Assembly: GCA_020541205.1 (NCBI GenBank)
Contig: CP048208.1
Coordinates: 1,957,654 to 2,021,653, forward strand
DNA length: 64,000 bases
Direction of reading: 5' to 3'
Source of the DNA: Candidatus Hartigia pinicola
GTDB lineage: Bacteria > Pseudomonadota > Gammaproteobacteria > Enterobacterales > Enterobacteriaceae
A program made the position numbers and the translations under genes. The notes under the pieces are model-generated. The model was not told where the DNA came from. It was given only the letters and a program-made list of their open reading frames with translations, and made no database searches. This document shows positions 50,768 through 63,198 of the stretch, in pieces (position 1 is the first letter of the stretch; every line of letters begins with the position of its first letter).

Positions 50768-51592
50768 TTACAATTGAAGTACCCCGTCATAAACATGAAT
50801 TGTCGGTCCAGTCATATATAAAGATTTACCTGGACCATTCCAACTAACATCAATTGATCCACCAGGTAAGTCAACTTTAACACGACTCGATAATAATCCT
50901 TGATGAATACCAATGGCAACTGCTGCACAAGCCCCGCTTCCACAACTCTTAGTCTCACCTACTCCACGCTCAAAAACACGCAATCGGATATAGTTTATAC
51001 TAACAATTTCCATAAAACCGATGTTTGCACGTTCAGGAAAACATTCATGCATTTCAAGTATAGGACCTAATTTTTTGACTTCTGCTGTTTGTATATTTTT
51101 AACTTGTAGCACACAATGAGGATTACCAAGTGATACAACACCGCACAATATTTTACGTTCTTTTAATTGAATAATATAGTTTTTTTCAATTTTCACTGCC
51201 TGAAATGGAACTTTTTTCGGATTAAATTCAGGTATCCCCATTTTTACACATATGTTATTATTTTTATTAACTGTTAATACCAGTTGCCCTGACTGAGTGC
51301 TAACTTTAATGCTTTGTTTATTTGTTAGCCCTTTAACACGAACAAAATGTGCAAAACATCGGGCACCATTACCACATTGAGAAACTTCACTACCATCTGA
51401 ATTAAAAATACGATAATGAAAGTCTACATCAGGATCATAAGGTGCCTCAACTAATAATAGTTGATCAAAACCAACACCTTCATGTCGATCGGCAAGATGA
51501 CTAATTAATTCAGGTGAAAAATAAACATGCTGTGTCACACCGTCCACTACCATAAAATCATTACCTAAGCTATGCATTTTAGAAAATTGCAT
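50768..51592 (-). CDS. dapF: Diaminopimelate epimerase DapF
   Basis: A 274-aa protein, same length as E. coli DapF, converting LL- to meso-diaminopimelate for lysine and peptidoglycan in the cytosol. [17 protein letters not shown] start, the QCGNGARCF motif with catalytic Cys73, GNPHC, the [16 protein letters not shown] motif with catalytic Cys217, and the ending [12 protein letters not shown] are present. ATG 51592 is preferred to the in-frame ATG four codons upstream (51604), since it matches the family start. lptM precedes it on the same strand, 88 nt away, as in E. coli. Retention supports continued DAP-type peptidoglycan or lysine supply. Confidence 0.97.
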   Translation of the reverse strand: MQFSKMHSLGNDFMVVDGVTQHVYFSPELISHLADRHEGVGFDQLLLVEAPYDPDVDFHYRIFNSDGSEVSQCGNGARCFAHFVRVKGLTNKQSIKVSTQSGQLVLTVNKNNNICVKMGIPEFNPKKVPFQAVKIEKNYIIQLKERKILCGVVSLGNPHCVLQVKNIQTAEVKKLGPILEMHECFPERANIGFMEIVSINYIRLRVFERGVGETKSCGSGACAAVAIGIHQGLLSSRVKVDLPGGSIDVSWNGPGKSLYMTGPTIHVYDGVLQL

Positions 51593-51680
51593 ATTCCGTT
51601 CCATAGTAACGTATAACCTTTTCGTTTAAGAGTGATGTACATGAATCTTTGATCATATTTTTATAGCTTAATATCTCAAT

Positions 51681-51803
51681 TTAACATTTAAATGATATTG
51701 TTTTATCTCCAGGAATATAGTAAAGAGGGCCTTTTAACCCACAGTTAGAAAGAGACAACGATAACATCAGAAAAAATAATATAACTATTTTTTTTTCATA
51801 CAT
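51681..51803 (-). CDS. lptM: LptM (YifL), miniature LPS-assembly lipoprotein
   Basis: A 40-codon frame too short for usual ORF cut-offs. It has a basic start (MYEKK), a hydrophobic core (IVILFFLMLSLSL) and a lipobox SLSNC, so Cys21 would be lipidated, followed by GLKGPLYYIPGDK. E. coli LptM has LTGCGLKGPLYFPPADK here; CGLKGPLY is identical. LptM helps LptD mature at the BAM complex for LPS export. It ends 19 residues after the Cys, whereas the E. coli protein (67 aa) has a long extra tail, so only the conserved core is retained. GAGGTG lies just before the ATG. It is next to dapF, as in E. coli. The lipobox has Asn at -1 rather than the usual Gly/Ala/Ser. Confidence 0.82.
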   Translation of the reverse strand: MYEKKIVILFFLMLSLSLSNCGLKGPLYYIPGDKTISFKC

Positions 51804-54578
51804 TGCACCTCACGTATAATAAAAGATATTACATTTAACGTCACATAAGTAACATACAGATATCAAAAAATAATTTACTCATATGAAAAAATTTAGTATC
51901 GCTATAAACACTCTAACTATTATATCTTAATTAATATAACAATACCTTATAATATAATAAATATGAATACAATGAATTCAATAAAAAGTTACCTGTATAT
52001 ATACTTTAAAAATCAATATTATATATTAACTTAATTATAATCTTATTCGATATTAATAAATAGTATAATTATCACCAATGAATTTACTAAAAATATATTC
52101 ATATAAATAGTGTTTGACCTGTTTCGTTAATTTCATAAATTAAAATGAATAATATTATAACATATAATTTCAATGAAAATATTAAAATATTAATTTACTC
52201 TAAAATGAAAATATAATTAATTAGCTACATTAATTATATTTTCATTAAAAACTTAATATAATTATTATAATAATACAAATATTTTCAAATAAATAACATG
52301 TAATGTATGAAACGTTTTAAAAATTATTTATTATTAATATGTTCTACATATATAAAAATCTATATTTAATAATTTGTATTTTATCTGAATCTTTTCATAC
52401 TTAATTTAAGTAATATATTAATAATTTTAGGAACTAAATCATTTATTAATATCCTGTTAAATTAAATTTAATTATATATTTTATAATAGATCTTTAAATT
52501 ATTACTTAATTCTATTCAACAGTTTTTAAAAATACCAAAAATTCTCATATGATTTAACGTCATTCTGATAGAGACATATCGTAATTTGTAAAAATTAATA
52601 TTTAATATTCTTTTTTAAAGATTATGAAAACATTTTTCTTTAATTTATGATAAAACATTACATTAATAATATTATTACTTCTTATTCATTTATATAGTTA
52701 ATATAAAAATTGTCCTATTAATAAAAGATAATAAATCAATTAACTAAAAACGCTGTAGTAATACTAACAAATTATTACAAATAAATATTAATAAAAGTTA
52801 CACAATACACTACTGAGTGTTTATTATTATAATTTATTAATATTTCATATTTATATTACAATTTCTACGTTAATATTATAGTATCGCTATAATATCTTGA
52901 AAAGCTTCCTACTCACCACACATCATTTTTTATTATTTAGTTAATTATCTATAAAATTCTAACATAGGTATCTAAAAATCTTACTAATTTTATAAAACTA
53001 AATATCGTAACGAACGTAGCTGTTTTAAAATAATAATGACATTAAAATCAATTAGTGAAGCATACATGCTCAACTAAGTAGATAATTAAAAATTATATCA
53101 TTCATATTAAACTCATCACGATAATATGGTGCTATACAAACTTATGTTCTAAATTTTTAATAAGTTTTATTTAAAATATGTAATGTAGTAATTGTCATGG
53201 ATTACAAGGAATACCTTCATAACTGATATTACATTTTTTATAAAAATTCTTATTTTTATATATTTATTTTAAAAAATTAGATGATAAACTAACCCTGATT
53301 TTAATATTATAATATGCAGTGTCTAAATTAAATAATAGAATAAAAAATCCATGTATTTTGTTATTATACTTAAAAATTATTACGCAAACTAAACTTATGA
53401 AATTACACTGAATTAATTTTTTATAATTATTTTACTATTAATCCTTTATTATCAACAGTCGCAGTAAAATATAATTTTCATGATGTAGCAATAAAATCTA
53501 AAATAGGATGTGATATTTCCGAAATTTTTACATCACATTAAACAATGCATGATTGTAAAATGAAAGTAAAATACATACAAAAGCATCTATCTTAATTTTA
53601 ATTTAAAGAAGATCACAAAAAACATACACAATTTTGTTATCTTATATTGAATTAAAAATTTAAGAAAAATTATGATATTACTTTATTTCATTTCAGTAAA
53701 ATTAATAGATTATACACGAAAAATTAAATCTTATTAAATATGTGTGATATATACAACAACGCCAAATTCTAGTATTATACACTACACAAAATATTTACAT
53801 ATTTTAACAATTTTTCTATATTTTAGTAATATTATTTTAGGTACTATAACAAATTTTATAAAAATTAACAGTAAAAAATGATTTTATCATCTTAAAATAT
53901 AAATTTTATTAGGACGTTTTGTATTCTGCGCTAATTATATTTAATCGAAATATACAGAATGTAAATAAATTTATCAATAAAAATTTATTTATCAAGACTC
54001 TATTTACATAAATATAACATGCGTACACTAACAGTGATAGATCATCTGTGTATTGATAATATTTTATTGTTACTATAATTTTATAGAATATATCTTGAAA
54101 GGTATTGACATAATATATCTTTTGATGCTAATATAATTTTACTATATTATTGCGTTATTTAGAATTTATATTAATACTTTAATCTGTGATTTTAATAAAA
54201 AAGAACAAAATAATGTTAACATATTGAACAATGCTAACATATTCTATTTAATCAACTATTAAAAACTCTTACTTTAATAAAGTAGACTGGATGTCTAATA
54301 ATTTTATTTTTCAAAATTTAATATCATTATATATGATAATAGTTTTACTAAGAACCAACTCTAATAATTATTTACAATAACCATGCTTAAAGTATAAGAA
54401 GTATACATAATACTTGAGGTGAGTCAATGTATATAATAAGTAATGTTATTTTTAAAACCTTTCAGTGATACAACAAAGCTAGTTCTTATTATTTTAGTAA
54501 GACAAGAAAGAATAATGTTACTAAAAACCTTGAGCAGGTTCGTAATAATTATAAAACCTTTTATAGCACTCCAATAAT
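51804..54578. other. Desert between lptM and the cyaA relic (lost cyaY)
   Basis: About 2.7 kb, much longer than the few hundred bases holding the frataxin gene cyaY in E. coli. No cyaY fragment or any other gene was recognised, and the source of the additional length is unknown. Confidence 0.5.
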
Positions 54579-55671
54579 TTATACTGTAAGATTCATTGCT
54601 TTAAAAACCAAAATCATATACTTCAGCCCAAAAAATAAAATCATTTTCTTTTTACCTTTTAGGTCACAATTTAATAAAATTTTGATAAAGTAAAAATGTA
54701 TTAAATTAGTGGTGCGTGCAAAATAATCATGCACGGAAGAATAAAAACAGTTCACATCGCCTACGAGGTCTTCTTGCAAACCTCCGCAATGTAGATCAAT
54801 TTCAATACGATGCGCTTTATTTAATGTATAAATATCAATGCCTACATTATTAGCTGTATTTTTAAAAAATATATATAATACTTTCATTAACATAGTAATC
54901 ACACCATAAAATTCAATTTTGTATCTAATTTTTTAAGAAAAATATTTAAATGTTCAAAAAATAAGTTCTATCTTTTGTCTTGCAACCAAAGAGCTTGCAA
55001 ATCACTTAAAGCGCACTAATTACTAGATACATATTGCTTAATACATATTAAAATAAGTTTTATATTTGTGTACAAAGAAATTTTTTGTAAATGTTCGCTA
55101 AAACAAGCAACCTAGACTTTTAGGGGAAAAGCGTCTTAATATATTCCACCTGAATAGTTTTCAACGATTCTAACACACAGTATTTATTACTAATAATGCA
55201 GCGCTCTTACCTTATGCATACATGAATATACAGAAGATTAACAGTACTGATTAAAAAAGTTGCTTTACCAAAACTGAAAACATTTAATTTTTGAAAAGTA
55301 AATATACTATTTTCTTAAAATCAACATCAGTTGGGTCTTATACTGTATTCAGTATAATAACGAAGTAATGAATTTCATAGAAACTAGATGAAGCTTTTCT
55401 ATTTCTGAAGGTGCATAGTTGAAAAAAAATGTCTTAATATATTTTATATCAGATTAAATAGCGTTTCTCGTAACACCGAAACTAACGAGTATAGTTGTAT
55501 ATTTTAGTTAGCAGCCCGTTAAAATAAAACTAACATACTAATTTATTTAAATAATAATTATATTTAACACTTTATAATCAATAATAATGTCAATTTTAAC
55601 TACTTGATTATAAAAACCTCAGACACTACGATCAACTTACTTTGACGACAGATAAATAAGTATGAAATATT
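54579..55671 (-). pseudogene. cyaA: cyaA C-terminal regulatory half, broken into fragments
   Basis: Downstream of the intact cyaA frame, relics of the second half of E. coli CyaA lie in order and near-native spacing. NISYLFI (55671-55651) matches NLTFIYV. YAPSEIEKLHLV (starting 55417) matches YSPCEIRHLAII. LNVFSFG..STVNLLY (55287-55228) matches LDVFSFG..GSVDLLY. ESLKTI (55170-55153) matches EALKTI. A last 107-codon frame (54902-54579) reads IDIYTLNKAHRIEID and DVNCFYSSVHDYF, matching FNIYILDESNRVEVY and DVSRFYSSSHDRF. The frame is first lost right after codon 446, apparently by a 2-nt deletion in the codon for a Pro. The 107-codon frame is therefore a relic, not a gene of its own. Confidence 0.88.
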
Positions 55672-57010
55672 ATTCACTAATATTTGGAGACATTTTCGGG
55701 TTAACTAATATCATTTTATCGGGAAAAACTTCAAAAGCTTCATATAACTTACCAGTAAGAACCCCAATATCTTGCGAGCTCGCACTTACACTTAAATTAT
55801 TACGATGAGTAAAACGAATTAAATCATGATAGCTTCTCATCATTGTATCAAGAAATTCATCATGAGCTGTATGCACTTCTTCGATCTTCCACTGATTGTG
55901 TGCATTCAGAATAGCTAAACGCTCAGAATCCCATCCCCATGATTCCACAAACTGATAAAGAATATTTTTACGCCAACATAGACACTCTTTTTTTAGATTC
56001 TGAGATGATTTTTCGCAGATTTTTAGATAAAAACAACGGCGAATCAAATCAAGCCGAGTAGTGTCATTAATTTCTATAAGATAACGAGTAATGAATTCTA
56101 ACATCAAACAATAAGAGTCAAGGCCATAACACACATTCTCACCAGCATGGAGATAATGTTTAAACTCTAAAGCTAAAGTTTTTTTTACTGGATAACGCCA
56201 TGAATAAGATTCTAATAAGAGACTTTTTAAGACCGATTTATAAGGGGAATCAACACTTTTATATAATTGCCACAAGCTAGCACCAAAATACTCAGCAGCT
56301 GATAACTCACCTAATCCACCAAGGTCAAGCCATTCATTTGGTGTTAATACGCCTTGTGTGTATAACATTATAACATACTCATCATAATTCCGCTCCTCTT
56401 CTACGGGAACTATTGTCCATAATAATCTTTTGCCCGCCATACGTACTGCTGTACGATAGAACTCATCTAATAATAAAATGTGTTGTGTTGACCCGCAGTC
56501 ATTTTCACTAACATGTCCACTAGATTTTTGACGAAACCGGTTTTCATCAATTAAAAAAATGTTCATATCAATTCCAAAAGATGTAGCCCAGATTTCAAGC
56601 AATGTACATTTGCGTTTCAGAAGATGCTTTTCTTCATTATCTAGCCAGGGAGGGTGACATATCCAAATATCAAGATCAGAAGATTGGCTTTGCCCTACCG
56701 ATGAAGTACTACCCATGGAGTAAATTCCTGTGATAGGCAATTCACCATTAAATTTCGGTTGGTATGGGAGATATTTTTCAAATTGCGCTAACCAACTTTT
56801 TTGAATGCAATCAGGAGTAAAAAAACAAACACCATGAAGGACATTTTCTTCAATATAGCCTGGCATCATTGGATGATGATAATGTAACAATACAGGTAGT
56901 AAGTTATAAACCTTACAAAAGGCTTCACTCATAGATGACATACCGCGATCTAACCTCAGTTGATTTATCGCATCAAGTCTTTGTTTTATAGTTTCAATAT
57001 AGAGATACAA
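55670..57010 (-). CDS. cyaA: Class I adenylate cyclase, catalytic half only
   Basis: A 446-codon frame matching residues 1 to about 446 of E. coli CyaA (848 aa), which makes cAMP from ATP in the cytosol. It starts with TTG (57010), as E. coli cyaA does, with AGGAG 4 nt upstream. The nucleotidyltransferase signature [17 protein letters not shown] (G100, S101, D112, D114) and the [27 protein letters not shown] and [13 protein letters not shown] blocks are intact. The frame stops just after [10 protein letters not shown], where E. coli runs on into its regulatory half. The N-terminal half carries catalysis in the family, so a truncated, unregulated enzyme is possible. Otherwise this is a young pseudogene. 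Confidence 0.85.
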   Translation of the reverse strand: MYLYIETIKQRLDAINQLRLDRGMSSMSEAFCKVYNLLPVLLHYHHPMMPGYIEENVLHGVCFFTPDCIQKSWLAQFEKYLPYQPKFNGELPITGIYSMGSTSSVGQSQSSDLDIWICHPPWLDNEEKHLLKRKCTLLEIWATSFGIDMNIFLIDENRFRQKSSGHVSENDCGSTQHILLLDEFYRTAVRMAGKRLLWTIVPVEEERNYDEYVIMLYTQGVLTPNEWLDLGGLGELSAAEYFGASLWQLYKSVDSPYKSVLKSLLLESYSWRYPVKKTLALEFKHYLHAGENVCYGLDSYCLMLEFITRYLIEINDTTRLDLIRRCFYLKICEKSSQNLKKECLCWRKNILYQFVESWGWDSERLAILNAHNQWKIEEVHTAHDEFLDTMMRSYHDLIRFTHRNNLSVSASSQDIGVLTGKLYEAFEVFPDKMILVNPKMSPNISE

Positions 57011-57710
57011 AATACTCCTAGATGAATGAATATAAAAATCTGAGAAGCTCAGAATGTAACAAATTAAAACACACTATAATGTTTTAAGTTTTAACTCACT
57101 TAAATAACAAACGATTTTTAAAATATTCAGAACATTTTATTTAATTCTCAAAATATTTTTATATTATTATTTGTGATGTATATATGTCGTTAAGACTATC
57201 TGTGATTTTTTTTTAAACATCTTAAAAAACACAATAGTAAGTTTAACACTTTATCAAATAATGGTAAAGAAAATATGCTTTTCTATATAATTTTATATAA
57301 ATTCATAATAAATTTGATTATATAAAATTTATTATTTAAAATATATAGATTTAATGTTAATGATATATAAAATATACTAATTCTCTCACAACATACTGTT
57401 TTCTTTTGTTTCGAATTATATTCTTATTATTTTAAAACTGATACAATACCAATAATAATTTTCACTGAAATAAAAGAAGCCTTTATTTTTAGAATTATAA
57501 ATTATAAATATTCTTTATTTTAGAATGAACTAGTTTCAATAAATTTTATTACTTATTCTTTCATCCAATAATTGAGAAAAATTTTCTTTTTGAGGAATAA
57601 TAAATAAAATATAAATTACAAGTTAATATAGAAAAATATACTTCTAAAGTATAAAAATAAGAAATAATTTATCATTAATCTTTAGAAATGTATGCCTGAG
57701 AAATAAAGAA
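57011..57710. other. Divergent cyaA/hemC intergenic region
   Basis: About 700 bases between divergent starts, as in E. coli. No CRP-site consensus or confident promoter was seen; the region is AT-rich throughout. Confidence 0.5.
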
Positions 57711-58649
57711 ATGACATCAAAAAATATCATCCGAATCGCAACACGTAAAAGTCCTTTAGCTATGTGGCAAGCTAATTTTATTAAAAAAAAGTTAGAAAAA
57801 ATACATACTAATTTGCAAATTGAGCTTATACCAATGGTCACTAAAGGCGATACAATCATTGATATTCCGCTAACTAAAGTGGGAGGCAAAGGTCTCTTTG
57901 TTAAAGAACTTGAATTTGCTCTTCTTAAAAATCAAGCAGATATAGCGGTGCACTCAATCAAAGATATACCAGTGCAATTCCCAGAAGGCCTTGGATTAGT
58001 GACAATTTGTGAACGAGAAGATCCTCGTGATGCGTTTATTTCTAACCATTTTAGTAGTGTTAATGATCTTCCTTCTGGTAGTGTTATTGGAACATCTAGC
58101 TTACGTCGACAATGTCAAATTAGAGAATTACTTCCAGATCTTATTATGCGCGATCTTCGTGGCAATATCGGTACACGCTTATTAAGACTGGACAATGGTG
58201 AGTTCGATGCAATTATTTTAGCTGTTGCTGGGCTAAAACGTTTAGGGTTAGAACAGCGCATTTGCACAATATTATCACCGGAACATTCATTACCTTCCGT
58301 AGGGCAAGGTGCAATAGGAATAGAGTGCCGTTTAAATGATGAATATACTAGAAACTTTATTACTCAGCTCAATGACAAAAAAACCTCTATTTGTGTTCTC
58401 GCTGAACGTGCTATAAATACTCGACTTGAAAGCAACTGCCAAGTCCCAGTTGGAAGTTATGCTACGTGGCATGAAAAACAAATATGGCTACGTGCACTAC
58501 TCTCTTCACCGGATGGTAGTCAAGTTATTCGCGGAGAACGTCTCTCAGATCCTGAAAAAGCTAATCAAGCAGGAATTTCTCTTGCAGAAGAGTTGCTTAA
58601 TAAGGGTGGTCGAGAAATTTTAGATATTGTTTATACAAAAAATCCATAA
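57711..58649 (+). CDS. hemC: Hydroxymethylbilane synthase (porphobilinogen deaminase)
   Basis: A 312-aa enzyme collinear with E. coli HemC (313 aa). It joins four porphobilinogens into hydroxymethylbilane in haem synthesis. [35 protein letters not shown] (catalytic Asp), [19 protein letters not shown] and [12 protein letters not shown] are present. The dipyrromethane-cofactor Cys is C243 in [12 protein letters not shown]. The C-terminal domain [22 protein letters not shown] is complete. The ribosome site before the ATG is weak. hemD follows after 2 nt, so the two are an operon diverging from cyaA as in E. coli. Confidence 0.97.
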   Translation: MTSKNIIRIATRKSPLAMWQANFIKKKLEKIHTNLQIELIPMVTKGDTIIDIPLTKVGGKGLFVKELEFALLKNQADIAVHSIKDIPVQFPEGLGLVTICEREDPRDAFISNHFSSVNDLPSGSVIGTSSLRRQCQIRELLPDLIMRDLRGNIGTRLLRLDNGEFDAIILAVAGLKRLGLEQRICTILSPEHSLPSVGQGAIGIECRLNDEYTRNFITQLNDKKTSICVLAERAINTRLESNCQVPVGSYATWHEKQIWLRALLSSPDGSQVIRGERLSDPEKANQAGISLAEELLNKGGREILDIVYTKNP

Positions 58650-58651
58650 AT

Positions 58652-59404
58652 ATGAAAATACTCGTTGTTCGACCTGAACCCGCAGTGTCAGAGCTAATAA
58701 CCGCTCTTCACACAAAAGGTTTTACAGCATTTGCTTTACCTCTCATTCGTATTGAAAGAAGTAATGAATTAAATGTTCTAAATTCAAAACTAAAACAGCT
58801 TAATGAACATGATTTAATATTTTTATTATCAAAAAACGCCGTATGGTATGCGAATTTAATCTTACAACAAGAAGGATTAAACTGGTCAGACAAATTCTAC
58901 TATTATGGTATAGGTCGCTCGACAAGTAAATATTTTCAAGAAATCACCGGAAAAGTAGCGCGTTGGTCTGAGCATGGCGAAACTAGCGAAACCTTATTAA
59001 ACCTTCCTGAACTACAGTTTGTTAAAGGTAAACGTGCACTTTTGTTACGAGGTAATGGTGGAAGAGAGTTACTCGCTTCAACTTTAAGGTCACGCGGTGC
59101 ATACGTTGAGTATTGTGAATGTTATACAAGACATCCAGTTTTCCATGAAAAAATAACATTTAACCAACAGTGGATGCATAGTAATATTACAGATATTGTT
59201 ATTAGTAGCAGTCAACTATTAACTTTACTAAACGAACTGATCGACGATAACATAAAAGAATGGTGGTTTAACCATCGCTTACTTGTTGTTAGTAAAAGAA
59301 TTGCAAATCAAGCCTACAAAAATGGCTGGCAAAGAGTTTATGTATCAAATAGTGCAGATAATCATTCTTTATTAGAAGCGCTACTGTCTACTGAAATGAA
59401 ATAG
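58652..59404 (+). CDS. hemD: Uroporphyrinogen-III synthase
   Basis: A 250-aa protein resembling E. coli HemD (246 aa), a fast-evolving enzyme that cyclises hydroxymethylbilane to uroporphyrinogen III. ILVVRPEPAVSEL start, LLSKNAVWYAN, YYGIGRSTSKYF, ETLLNLPELQ, GKRALLLRGNGGRELLASTL(R)SRGAYVEYCECY and VVSKRIANQA blocks align. It starts 2 nt after the hemC stop, so translation is probably coupled. hemX and hemY, next in the E. coli operon, are not recognisable downstream. Confidence 0.95.
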   Translation: MKILVVRPEPAVSELITALHTKGFTAFALPLIRIERSNELNVLNSKLKQLNEHDLIFLLSKNAVWYANLILQQEGLNWSDKFYYYGIGRSTSKYFQEITGKVARWSEHGETSETLLNLPELQFVKGKRALLLRGNGGRELLASTLRSRGAYVEYCECYTRHPVFHEKITFNQQWMHSNITDIVISSSQLLTLLNELIDDNIKEWWFNHRLLVVSKRIANQAYKNGWQRVYVSNSADNHSLLEALLSTEMK

Positions 59405-62400
59405 TAATTTATGATACACCAAAGTTATCTTATAAAATATTGTGATAATAAAAAATAGGTATAATATCTTAAATATTTACAAACTCAATAATTTTCAAAA
59501 CAAAATTTTATTATAAATTAAAAATATCATCATAATTGCTATTATTACTATTATAATTGATAACATCTACTATTTAATATAAAAACTTAATACATATTTA
59601 TCAAATAAATATAGCGAGTTTATAAATAAACTAGTTAACTTATGCAATAGAAAAACATAATAACAAAATTCATTTACATTAATAATCTATTAATATAAAT
59701 TATATTATATATGACTAATATCACATTTAATAAATTTAAGATATAAAATAATAAGACAGTGTACTCTATATCATTGCTCTACTTAAGTAGTAATCTGCTA
59801 AATATAAGCACACTGTATGGTGAAAGTAACAAGAAAACATTTGAATGATTATAATTAAGTTACTGCATAATAATTTTCATAAAAATATTCTTTATTATTA
59901 TGAATAAATAACTCTTTAATTAACTCAATATCTATAAATTTATTAAGAATAATAGAAAGAATTTATCTTATATTAATTAAATCAACTATTTAAGTATCGT
60001 TATTTATTTCAATAAAATAAACAATTAAGTTATCATTACCTATTTCATGCTTAATCATCATACTCATAAAATTGCAATAATAAATTATACAATGAGTACT
60101 TCTGTTTGAAATGCTCATTGTGGAATTTAAAAACATCAATTCTGGACTGTAATCATTATCTATCCTTCTGATACTGCTGAATTATATTTAACTGCATCAA
60201 ATTAAGAGAGATGTATTCAGAAAATATCTTTTTTTAGATCTCTGAATGTTTTGAGTAAGCCACCTCTTAGTATTAAATAAAGTTATAGATAAATTACTAA
60301 AATTAATTATAACTGAAGTTCTTATATGATGTATATAAATCTCATTAACCAAAAAACTAAAAAGCGGAATTAAGCAAACAAATTTAAAATCAATTTCAGT
60401 ATGAAAAAATATAATTTATTATGATATTAAAGTTTTCATTATGTTATCATTAAAAAATTTAAAAAATGCTTAGTAGCAGAAACCAAGATAGAATTTTATT
60501 CGGAATAAATAATTATAATATTTTCAGTATAAAAGATTAGCCCTGTATTTTATTGTATTGTAGTTTATCTTTCTAGATTAACTTATATTATTTCCGTTTT
60601 ATTACCAATAACTTAATATATTCAATTTAAATCATTTGATATAAATTCTATAAAAATCAGTTACATGTAATAGTTTAATAAACCTCAGTGATAATAAGTA
60701 CATTAAATGTATATCATATTATTTTTATTTAAATACATTGTATTATCTGATAACATCAATTTTTAATTCATATTTTTAATTAATATAAATAAAGCAGTTT
60801 AACGATAGTAATGTGATATATGAATTTATATCAACACTAAGTGATTTTCTCTAATAACCTAATAACACAAGTTCTCTTGTATTAGATTATAAAAGATATT
60901 TTGCCGTTTTCTTAAAAAGAAAATTTTAGTTTATATAATTCAGTTGTATTTTGAATAAATTTTTTAAAAATTTATTTTATTACCTAACTTCAAAACTTAA
61001 TAAAGTTAATAGCTATTAAAATTATTTTATATTTTAATTTTTAATAAGGTTTTTTCTTGATTTGTTAATTATTTAACATGTATAATTTTATTAACACTTT
61101 ATACCATACTAATCTCAAACAAGATTAAAAATAATTTCAGTCAATACAACTAACTAACTTTATTCTCTAACATCAATATCTCTATACAACACAAATCCCA
61201 TTTCAAGATGCAAGTAGATATTACATTAAATATTGCATTTACTAACATTTTAAATAACTTAAACTCTACTAAGAATTGTATTGCATATATTGTGACATCC
61301 TAACGCTATTAGATATTGTTATCACTGAATCATTAAGAAAAAATATTTTTTTAGAACTAAATAGTGTATAATTTTATCACGAAAACTGATTTGTACTATT
61401 TATTTTAAAATGATTTTACAATAACTAAAGCGCTAATATGAAATTAAAAAATAGATAGTCATATCAATCTAGTTACGCTACACAACTGCAGAATATAATA
61501 ATATTTTTCTTCTAAATAAAATACCATAGCACGTAATTCATTTTATTTTTTGATTTAATACTAAAATATCAGTATATCTCATTATTGCTTCCAAACTCAA
61601 AAAACATTGAGTATCAAAATAAATATTTCAAGAGATTAAATAATCTAACCGCCTCTCTGTATACTTTACAACTCAGATCTACTCAAAAATTAAAAAAACT
61701 ATTTTAACATTTTTAACATAAAATTTTAAAATATATTATTCAGTCATTTACTTTTATTTTTTACAATCATACATTGTTTAAGTCTCACATTACAACCTTA
61801 ATAAAAATAAGATAATGAACAAATAGTTCAATATATAATCATAATAAACGATATGTGTCATGATTAAACTATACGGATCTTTACAAAAAAATAAGTACTA
61901 AGTTCATTTGTAACGGCAAACAATTTCTAAAAATTTTAACTAAAATATTTTCTATTCTGATGAATAAAAGTATCTGAATACCACTATTTCGTAATTAAGC
62001 GAATATATCAAATGTAGTAATATAGAAGTAATTTATAATAACATAAGCAATAATTTTTAATACGTAAATAAATAATTAAAAACATAATAAATAAAATAAA
62101 ATACCACTTAGTAATAGAATTATTATTTTTACAATAAAATTATTATAAAAATACAAAAATAGAGTGAGTAAAATAATACACAGAAACTTGCTGTATCATT
62201 ATTTTATATCCCATCAGTAAGTCTAAATTATTCAATAACTAATTGAATTATAATATTTTATAATATACAACGTAATAAAATATAAATAGATTTTTATTAG
62301 AATTTTACTAAATACAACCAACCTAAAAAAATAAAATTAAAACTAAAACTTTATAAAATAATTAAAAATTATTAGGTATGAATAGAGAAAATTAACCAAA

Positions 62401-63120
62401 CGATTATGGAAGCAACATTTTAAATATGATTTTTTATATTATCGGACACTTAAAACCAGACTTATAATATCATTGAAAAAAACACCTTAAGTAAGATATC
62501 ATTAATTAATTTGCTAATTGTTACCTTTAATCAAATCAATTCTTCATAATCACCGAAAATTTAGTCACAATACTACATATTATGATAATATTTTTATTTA
62601 CATAAATTTAATATAAGATATATTATTGATACTTTACGAATAATATTGTAATGTAAATATCAGTTTGTACAATGTGATAATTACTTATTTTTTGAGATAT
62701 CAACGATACTATTAATTTCTTATTCACTGAGGAGTTTTGCTAAATAATTATTTTAATGATTATAGTACTCAAAAAAAACATAAATATACTCTTAGAATTT
62801 AATAACAAGCAAAAAATAATCTATTAATTAATATGAATTACTATATATTAGTGAATATTATTTTTTTTGTAAAATTTTATATTCAGTTATATTTGTTATT
62901 AAAAATAAATAAAATATTTAATATCAATGATATAAATCATCATTGAATACTAAATACGTTATATTTATCTTTCCAATTTTGTTGCTACAAATATTTTTAT
63001 AACGATTTTTACTTACTTTACTTGTATCTTTTTAAGTTCGTTGTAGACTTAGACTTGTTATGGTAATGACATATTTTTATTTTTATGTATTTATTTAGAA
63101 TAATGTCAACGAAACCTAGC
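59405..63120. other. Desert between hemD and ompA
   Basis: About 3.7 kb without a gene on either strand. By synteny hemX and hemY would follow hemD, but no fragment was identified. No terminator is evident after hemD. Confidence 0.5.
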
Positions 63121-63135
63121 AAGTATTTTAAACCA

Positions 63136-63188
63136 ATGGCTAATAATCAGGCTTATTGAAGCCATGCCTATATTGGATGATAACGAGG
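63136..63188 (+). promoter_or_regulatory. ompA leader: stem-loop and conserved ribosome site
   Basis: ATGGCT (63136-63141) pairs with AGCCAT (63160-63165), with AATAA/TTATT continuing the stem inside. It is followed by TTGGATGATAACGAGGCG, which is identical to the E. coli ompA leader just before its start codon and contains GAGG at 63185-63188. In E. coli the leader hairpins stabilise the mRNA and the region around the ribosome site is the target of Hfq and sRNAs such as MicA. Preservation of both elements suggests continuing post-transcriptional control or mRNA protection. Confidence 0.7.
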
Positions 63189-63198
63189 CGTAAAAAAA

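Noticed and set aside
54579-54902. 107-codon minus-strand frame as a novel gene
   Set aside because: Its central part is the C-terminal end of CyaA (IYTLNKAHRIEI, FYSSVHDYF) at the correct distance from the cyaA start, so it is a relic.
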